Assembly: GCA_946480715.1 (NCBI GenBank) | Contig: CAMLKK010000069.1 | Coordinates: 1 to 10,614, forward strand | Length of the DNA: 10,614 nucleotides | From: an uncultured Bacteriovorax sp. | Lineage (GTDB): Bacteria > Bdellovibrionota > Bacteriovoracia > Bacteriovoracales > Bacteriovoracaceae | Direction of reading: 5' to 3' | In this document: piece after piece, positions 6,459 through 10,614 of the stretch | Position numbering within the stretch: the stretch's first letter is position 1 | Layout of the letters: the number at the start of each line of letters is the position of its first letter | Translations under genes and position numbers: made by a program | Notes under the pieces: model-generated | Databases searched by the model: none | Seen by the model: the letters and a program-made list of their open reading frames with translations, nothing else | What the model was told of the DNA's origin: nothing

Positions 6459-6862
6459 AGACAATTTTTTAGTGATTGCAGAAAAATTCCTGAGTCTGAA
6501 AAAGGAACAAGAGGATTCGGCTTGCGAATGCTGACACCATTGACTTCGTGAATTTCACCTTTAGTTCCATCCATTTTTTTAAGAATGCGCACTTTCATTG
6601 TTGTTGGGACATCAAGGTAAGAACCTACAAGTAAAAGATCTTGAGCGGACGAAAATGTGAATTGCATTTGCGATTGCGTTTTCTGATTTACTTGATAAAT
6701 AACTGGAGATGTTTGCGCACTCTCCCCAGTGTTTTTCACCAAAACACCTTTCAACACATAGTCTCCACATCCGGTAAACCCAGGTTTCTCAGCGGCCCAA
6801 GATTGGCTGATAATGTACATAAGAACTGTAACCACAATTTTTACAACACGAAGTCTTTGCAT
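6455..6862 (-). CDS. Small secreted protein overlapping the protease gene
   Basis: I do not recognise this 135-residue protein. It has an N-terminal signal peptide (basic MQRLRVVK, hydrophobic core, probable cleavage at SWAA near residue 24). The mature part of about 111 residues has only two cysteines, at 32 and at the penultimate position 134, so one disulfide could tie its two ends together. The middle looks beta-rich (VIYQVNQKTQSQMQFTF, DLLLVGSYLDVP, TMKVRILKKMDG) with no catalytic motif. Its start lies 22 nt inside the 3' end of the upstream caspase-like protease gene, with an AAGGAAA-type ribosome site there, so the two are almost certainly co-expressed. A partner, inhibitor or chaperone of the protease is a reasonable guess but only inference. 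Its stop shares CTAG with cheR, which runs the opposite way. Confidence 0.75.
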   Translation of the reverse strand: MQRLRVVKIVVTVLMYIISQSWAAEKPGFTGCGDYVLKGVLVKNTGESAQTSPVIYQVNQKTQSQMQFTFSSAQDLLLVGSYLDVPTTMKVRILKKMDGTKGEIHEVNGVSIRKPNPLVPFSDSGIFLQSLKNCL

Positions 6863-8313
6863 GGATTGTTTTCCTTTTTCATGTTGGCCTTATAGAGTTT
6901 GTCGTAAACTTTCTTTGCTTCATTTGCGACTTTTTCTGCAAGCATAAATGTTTTATCACTCTCGCCATAAATCTGATTAAATTTTTTCAATTTTAGTTTG
7001 GCACTTGGACTAAGCTTTGAGCTTAGTCCTTTCGTGATTTTTTCTTTGATGAGAAGGTTTTCATAAAGATCTTTGTAGAATTTTTTGGAGAAATCTGTTT
7101 CTGCACTATCCAGCGAACTTTTATAAACTTTCTTAACAGTATCAAAATTTGCATTGAGAATACTCATCCCATCTTCACGATCAAACATGTAAGCATGCTC
7201 CGTATGTTCGCGGGCAATGATGTTTTTTACCTCGGTTCCAACGTCATTAACATCAAGCAGGGCCTTTTCAAATTTGACTTGGTATTCACGATAATCTGTA
7301 AGCGCCTTTTTCAAATGATCTGTACTGAACATCCTTCTAGGTATGTCTGCCAACGATTCAATTTTTTCAATTTGCTTAATAACTGATGAATAATGATCTT
7401 CGGTTTTACAAAGGGCTTGTGATAGATTTTTCAAATCATAGGATTTGTAAAAATCATCGACTGTTTCGTCATTGTAATTAAGAAAAGGACTCATGACTTT
7501 ATAGAGAAGGTCATCAATCATTTTTCCTGATTCTGTTGAAATCATCGGAAAGTCTGGTGCCGTAGATCCCATTCGGGCAGAGAGAAAAACTTCTTCGAGG
7601 TTTTTTCCTGGACGCATTTGATTCATAAAGCGCGAAGCGAACGTGGTGAATTGTGAATTATCGCCTGGATCGCGTATTTCGTTATAGCTATATTGATTTT
7701 CACCAGTAGAACTGATGATACATGTATTGGGTGTGGCAAGTTTAAGAGTGTTTCCAGAAAAGCAGCTGAAATCAAGAATAGCTAATTTCACTCCTGCCTC
7801 ATTTGCTCTTTGAATAACTTCTTCCAGAATATCCAGACTGATGGTTTGAGCGCCTTTGAGGGTTTTTAAATCAGTGATCGCTCCGCTTGCTAAGGCGATC
7901 TGATGGCTCTTATCTGCTACCATTTTAACTGAGCCATGAGAATTGATCATGATCATGACTTGCGAGCCTGGTTCAAACTTTTGATTGAAGAGATCTTCTT
8001 CTAGTGGACTTAGGGCCTTCTCTAAATTTTCTTCTGTGAAAGTTCCATGATTGGTTCCTTTCTTGAATTTAGAAGAGAGCATTTTCTCTGTTCGAGTGTG
8101 ACCGCCATTAAAACTATAATTCAAACTCCACTTGTTATATTTAGAATCAACAAATTTACCCACACTCTCAATCTGATGATCGAAAATTGTTGTAGGACCG
8201 GCCGGCTCGCCCCCACCGCCTAAAAAATAGAGTTTATTTTCAGCTGAATAACCGAGTGAGATAGTCGAAATTAAGAAGAGTAATGTGAGTTTAAAATGAG
8301 CAAGCGCCGTCAT
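6841..8313 (-). CDS. Secreted clan-CD (caspase/legumain-like) cysteine protease, predicted
   Basis: This is a 490-residue protein with a signal peptide (hydrophobic residues about 9-21, probable cleavage at GYSA near residue 24). The mature N-terminal half has the layout of clan-CD cysteine peptidases: a beta strand ending in a Gly-rich LYFLGGGGEP (28-37); a hydrophobic strand leading to the catalytic His in MINSHGS (122-128, His126); then a strand running into LAILDFSCFSGN (177-188), where Cys184 is the nucleophile in the D-x-C-x-S-G pattern of caspase-like enzymes. ISSTGENQYSYN (200-211) may help form the substrate pocket. The C-terminal half (about 280-480) is Lys/Glu-rich and helical, with no motif I know. 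It would cleave proteins in the periplasm or outside the cell; whether Asp, Asn or Arg is preferred is unclear. Its start lacks a visible Shine-Dalgarno. It lies 30 nt after the DUF507-like gene and overlaps the next gene by 22 nt. Confidence 0.8.
   Translation of the reverse strand: MTALAHFKLTLLFLISTISLGYSAENKLYFLGGGGEPAGPTTIFDHQIESVGKFVDSKYNKWSLNYSFNGGHTRTEKMLSSKFKKGTNHGTFTEENLEKALSPLEEDLFNQKFEPGSQVMIMINSHGSVKMVADKSHQIALASGAITDLKTLKGAQTISLDILEEVIQRANEAGVKLAILDFSCFSGNTLKLATPNTCIISSTGENQYSYNEIRDPGDNSQFTTFASRFMNQMRPGKNLEEVFLSARMGSTAPDFPMISTESGKMIDDLLYKVMSPFLNYNDETVDDFYKSYDLKNLSQALCKTEDHYSSVIKQIEKIESLADIPRRMFSTDHLKKALTDYREYQVKFEKALLDVNDVGTEVKNIIAREHTEHAYMFDREDGMSILNANFDTVKKVYKSSLDSAETDFSKKFYKDLYENLLIKEKITKGLSSKLSPSAKLKLKKFNQIYGESDKTFMLAEKVANEAKKVYDKLYKANMKKENNPCKDFVL
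7007..7029. repeat. Perfect 10-bp hairpin inside the protease gene
   Basis: GGACTAAGCT (7007-7016) and AGCTTAGTCC (7020-7029) pair perfectly around a three-base loop. It lies within the C-terminal coding part of the protease gene (KGLSSKLS). A 10-bp perfect stem inside a gene is unusual. Downstream on the + strand are TTT and, later, TTTTTT, so weak termination of antisense readthrough from cheR is conceivable. Confidence 0.5.
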
Positions 8314-8343
8314 GATTCATGATCGACGCTTTATAGGTAAAAA

Positions 8344-8790
8344 TTAGTTCTTTTTTGGTGAGAAGAGTCTGATTTTAGCAACGAGGAATGAGATAAGGTC
8401 TTCGTCAGCGCCGTAAACATCATCAATCAGTTCGCTGTTTAAGATGAAATCTTTCATACGAACAGCGATTTGGTGAAGAGACTCAACAAGGTATAAACCA
8501 CCGATGTTTTCACCGTTAAAAGACTTGATGATTTCTTTGCGAGCGTGGTTGAACATTTCTGATTCAGTCACGTCTTCTGGAAGATTATCAACGCCCATTT
8601 TTTCTTCAACTTCTTCAATGGCCTGATCGCGAACATCTTCGTCTGTAGCGAAGCTTACACCGTATTCAGTGGCCATAGCTTCAATCAAATTCTCACGGTT
8701 TGTTGGGTGAAATTCGATGAGCTTTTTTTCTTTAAGATTGTTGATCGTATAGCTAGCTAATGCACGCAATGTATCAAAATCAGTTTTCAT
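8344..8790 (-). CDS. DUF507-like protein of unknown function
   Basis: This 148-residue protein is soluble, very acidic and apparently all-helical, with no signal peptide or membrane segment. The repeated pattern of conserved acidic and hydrophobic helices (EDVRDQAIEEVEEKM at about 51-65, then FNHARKEIIKSF, VRMKDFILNSELIDDV, DLISFLVAKIRLFSP) resembles the DUF507 family, small proteins reported mainly from Aquificae and delta-proteobacteria. I assign the family by general resemblance only. No catalytic or metal-binding pattern is visible and it has no cysteine. The ATG has a good ribosome site (TTGAGG, about six bases upstream), and a plausible promoter lies at 8821-8849. It heads the minus-strand block; the protease gene begins 30 nt after its stop with no terminator between, so they may share a transcript although their roles look unrelated. 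Confidence 0.7.
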   Translation of the reverse strand: MKTDFDTLRALASYTINNLKEKKLIEFHPTNRENLIEAMATEYGVSFATDEDVRDQAIEEVEEKMGVDNLPEDVTESEMFNHARKEIIKSFNGENIGGLYLVESLHQIAVRMKDFILNSELIDDVYGADEDLISFLVAKIRLFSPKKN

Positions 8791-8820
8791 AAGAACCTCA
8801 ATTCATTAGTATTCCATTAA

Positions 8821-8849
8821 AGTGTAACGACTTAAATCAGATCGTACAA
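8821..8849 (-). promoter_or_regulatory. Candidate promoter for the DUF507-like gene
   Basis: On the minus strand, TTGTAC (8844-8849) and TACACT (8821-8826) are separated by exactly 17 nt, with three of six and four of six matches to sigma-70 consensus. Transcription would start near 8814, about 24 nt before the ATG. It lies in the divergent gap shared with the dCMP deaminase gene; I found no convincing promoter facing the other way. Confidence 0.35.
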
Positions 8850-8896
8850 GAAACTTTTTAAATTTCTTGACTATTGCCCCTACAAAACTCACTTTT

Positions 8897-8901
8897 AAAG
8901 G
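8897..8901 (+). promoter_or_regulatory. Ribosome binding site that decides the dCMP deaminase start
   Basis: AAAGG lies four bases before the ATG at 8906. A longer in-frame TTG start at 8867 has no ribosome site upstream, and the extra 13 residues resemble no part of the family, so the ATG is preferred. Confidence 0.55.
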
Positions 8902-8905
8902 CGAA

Positions 8906-9451
8906 ATGGAAACCAAAATCGACCCGACAATTAACTTTGTTCCTGCGAAATCTGCGCTTTCATGGGATGAATATTTCATGCTTCAAGCTATGATCGCGGC
9001 CTTTAAGTCCAAGGACCCGGCCACGAAAGTCGGCTCAGTATTCGTCGATAAACATAATCATCAAATCACCATGGGCTACAACGGATTCGTCGCAGGAATC
9101 GACGAAACGAAAGTTCCTTGGGGCAAAGACCCGTCAGCGCCGCTCGAATTCCAAAAATATGGTTATGTCGTCCACAGTGAAGCCAATGCTATCTTGCATG
9201 CTTCCCGCTCACTTGAAGGCTCCCGCGCTTACGTGACGCTCTTTCCTTGTCACGAATGTGCTAAATTAATTGCCTCTTCTAAAGTAAAAGAAGTGATTTA
9301 TCTTTCAGACAAGCATCAAAATACAGAATCTAACAGGATTGCTAAAAAGATTTTCGATCTTTCGGGCATTACCTACCGTTCGCTCGATTTTAAACCTGAA
9401 AATCTGCACAAGCTCACTGATCATTTGCAAAATCTCCTCACTGATATTTAG
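8906..9451 (+). CDS. Deoxycytidylate (dCMP) deaminase
   Basis: This enzyme hydrolyses dCMP to dUMP and ammonia, feeding thymidylate synthesis in the cytoplasm. Read from the ATG it has 181 residues. The family signature is complete: WDEYFMLQAMIAA (20-32), SKDPATKVGSVFVD (35-48), GYNGF (57-61), zinc ligand and proton shuttle in HSEANAI (90-96; His90, Glu92), and zinc ligands Cys115 and Cys118 in LFPCHECAKLI. The run LFPCHECAKLI...KEVIYLSDKH is strikingly like eukaryotic and phage T4-type dCMP deaminases, which are switched on by dCTP and off by dTTP; whether this one is regulated so cannot be told here. A TTG at 8867 would add 13 residues but lacks a ribosome site. The gene is divergent from the DUF507-like gene and followed, without an obvious terminator, by the serA promoter. 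Confidence 0.93.
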   Translation: METKIDPTINFVPAKSALSWDEYFMLQAMIAAFKSKDPATKVGSVFVDKHNHQITMGYNGFVAGIDETKVPWGKDPSAPLEFQKYGYVVHSEANAILHASRSLEGSRAYVTLFPCHECAKLIASSKVKEVIYLSDKHQNTESNRIAKKIFDLSGITYRSLDFKPENLHKLTDHLQNLLTDI

Positions 9452-9462
9452 TCATTTTTTTC

Positions 9463-9492
9463 TTCCCACGCGGGAGCTCTCTCTCCTATAAT
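9463..9492 (+). promoter_or_regulatory. Sigma-70-type promoter of serA-purA
   Basis: A perfect TATAAT at 9487-9492 has TTCCCA (9463-9468, four of six matches to TTGACA) 18 nt upstream. The start site would be near 9499, giving a leader of about 40 nt that contains GGAG at 9531-9534, seven bases before the serA ATG. This is the best promoter in the window and fits constitutive expression. Confidence 0.65.
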
Positions 9493-9541
9493 GAGGCGAA
9501 TCCCCACATTCATTTAGCAACCTCTTTTTTGGAGTAAAACC

Positions 9542-10489
9542 ATGAAACCTTTTATTGTCGTTCCTGACGGGTTTGATAAATCTCTTTTTGATGAACTGAA
9601 AACGAGCACCGAACTAAACGTTCATCCGAGCTCAAAGGTTTCTCAGGACGAATTAAAAACACTTCTTCCTAAAGTTGATGGTCTGATCATTCGATCTGCT
9701 ACAACTGTGAATAAAGAACTTCTTGATCTTGCCCCTAACTTAAAAATTGTTATCCGTGCAGGTGAAGGTACAGATAATATCGATAAAGCACTTTGTGCTG
9801 AACGTGGAGTAAAGGTCGCAAATACTCCAGGTGCAAATAACAACTCGGCAGCTGAACAGGCCATCGCTCTTATGATGTCATGTCTTCGCAATACTCCGTT
9901 TGCCGACAAAACTATGCACGAAGGAAAGTGGGAGAAAAACGCTCTGACTGGACTTGAACTTTGGAAAAAGAAAGTTGGTGTTGTTGGGTTCGGTCGCATC
10001 GGACAAATTGTTGCCAAAAGAATTTCAGGCTTCGAACCAGAGATTTTTTATTTTGATCCACATGCGCATTCAGAAGTTCCAGGCGCAAAAAGAGTAGAAG
10101 ATCTAAAAGAAATCTTCAGTAAATGCGACATTATTACGATCCATACTCCGCTCCTTCCACAAACAAAAGGAATGATCACGAGAGATCTAATGAACTTGAT
10201 GAAAAAAGATGCCATTTTAATCAACGCCGCTCGCGGTGGAATCGTTGATGAAGACGCTCTTTATGACATTCTAAAAGAAAAGAAAATTCGTTGTGCTGGT
10301 TTCGACGTCTTCGCGGTTGAGCCACTCCCATCGAATTCTAAACTTACTGAACTTCCAAATTTAATCATGTCTCCGCACGTGGGCGCTTCAACAGAAGAAG
10401 CTCAATTCCGCGTTGGTGAAATGGCCGTTTTCCAAATTAAAGAATTTTTCGTTAACAACATACTTCTAAACGAAGTGAAGGCAAAATAA
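9542..10489 (+). CDS. serA: D-3-phosphoglycerate dehydrogenase, short form
   Basis: This enzyme oxidises 3-phosphoglycerate to 3-phosphohydroxypyruvate with NAD, the first step of serine synthesis. The 315 residues hold both Rossmann-type domains of the D-2-hydroxyacid dehydrogenases: substrate-domain motif IRAGEGTDNID (71-81) and NTPGANNNSAAEQAIALM (94-111), NAD-binding GFGRIG (149-154) with acidic Asp172 at the end of the next strand, and catalytic Arg231 (NAARGGIVDED), Glu260 (VEP) and His279 (SPHVGAS). It ends after the catalytic domains, so the C-terminal ACT domain that lets serine inhibit the E. coli enzyme is absent; feedback by serine is therefore unlikely in that form. Another 2-hydroxyacid dehydrogenase specificity is possible but the motifs fit SerA best. 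It has its own promoter and GGAG site, and touches purA with no gap. Confidence 0.85.
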   Translation: MKPFIVVPDGFDKSLFDELKTSTELNVHPSSKVSQDELKTLLPKVDGLIIRSATTVNKELLDLAPNLKIVIRAGEGTDNIDKALCAERGVKVANTPGANNNSAAEQAIALMMSCLRNTPFADKTMHEGKWEKNALTGLELWKKKVGVVGFGRIGQIVAKRISGFEPEIFYFDPHAHSEVPGAKRVEDLKEIFSKCDIITIHTPLLPQTKGMITRDLMNLMKKDAILINAARGGIVDEDALYDILKEKKIRCAGFDVFAVEPLPSNSKLTELPNLIMSPHVGASTEEAQFRVGEMAVFQIKEFFVNNILLNEVKAK

Positions 10490-10614
10490 ATGAAAACTCT
10501 GGCAATTATTGGTTCTCAATGGGGCGATGAAGGTAAAGGAAAAATCACTGATCTTCTTGGTGAAAAATGCGACGTTGTTGTTCGTTATCAAGGCGGAAAC
10601 AATGCTGGTCACAC
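10490..10614 (+). CDS. purA: Adenylosuccinate synthetase, 3' end outside window
   Basis: Only the first 41 codons are visible. They carry the unmistakable GTP-binding start of Pur[16 protein letters not shown] (residues 7-21), and [10 protein letters not shown] (33-42, the last residue cut by the edge), which helps bind IMP. PurA joins aspartate to IMP using GTP, the committed step from IMP to AMP. The conserved Asp and His of these motifs are present, so the visible part looks functional. The ATG follows the serA stop immediately (TAA then ATG), with GAAGG at 10477-10481 inside serA as the ribosome site, so the two are an operon. Confidence 0.97.
   Translation, partial: MKTLAIIGSQWGDEGKGKITDLLGEKCDVVVRYQGGNNAGH

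Noticed and set aside
8867..8905. Upstream TTG start for the dCMP deaminase, and the same TTGACT as a -35 box
   Set aside because: No ribosome site precedes the TTG, and no -10 box lies 16-18 nt after TTGACT. The ATG at 8906 has AAAGG before it.
9464..9475. TCCC-ACGC-GGGA as a terminator for the dCMP deaminase gene
   Set aside because: The stem is only four base pairs and no T-run follows; the site overlaps the serA -35 region.

Overview
The window is AT-rich, gene-dense bacterial DNA with no tRNA, rRNA, CRISPR array or mobile element that I can see. Secreted proteins of unknown function, long-type chemoreceptors, a DUF507-like protein and a serA-purA pair suggest a Gram-negative delta-proteobacterium-like host, possibly Bdellovibrionota (Bacteriovorax-like). 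That placement is inference from gene style; no marker gene proves it.

Left part (1-1665, + strand): the 3' end of an exported FecR-domain protein, overlapped by 4 nt by a membrane-anchored protein of unknown function, then a small secreted four-cysteine protein that ends at a hairpin terminator.

Chemotaxis block (about 1700-6458, + strand): two tandem paralogous methyl-accepting chemotaxis proteins (MCPs), then cheR, the methyltransferase that modifies such receptors. The receptors differ strongly in the periplasmic sensor (about 38% identity by hand count), are about 89% identical and gap-free in the cytoplasmic signalling part, and share a C-terminal tail ending RFKDV. Both appear to lack a HAMP domain. 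The first receptor ends at a strong terminator; the second is followed 31 nt later by cheR, so those two are probably co-transcribed. A CCGATA box lies upstream of all three genes and may be part of flagellar-sigma (FliA-type) promoters.

Middle block (6455-8790, - strand): a DUF507-like gene, then a secreted clan-CD (caspase/legumain-like) cysteine protease, then a small secreted protein whose start overlaps the protease gene by 22 nt. The last gene converges on cheR, and the two stop codons share one CTAG.

Right block (8906-10614, + strand): a deoxycytidylate (dCMP) deaminase, then a well-supported promoter, a short D-3-phosphoglycerate dehydrogenase (serA) and the start of adenylosuccinate synthetase (purA), cut by the window edge. 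These are nucleotide and serine metabolism genes and look like ordinary core genome.

The most interesting items are the predicted secreted caspase-like protease with its overlapping small partner, the HAMP-less receptor pair whose tail may dock the neighbouring CheR, and several operator-like palindromes in the chemotaxis block.
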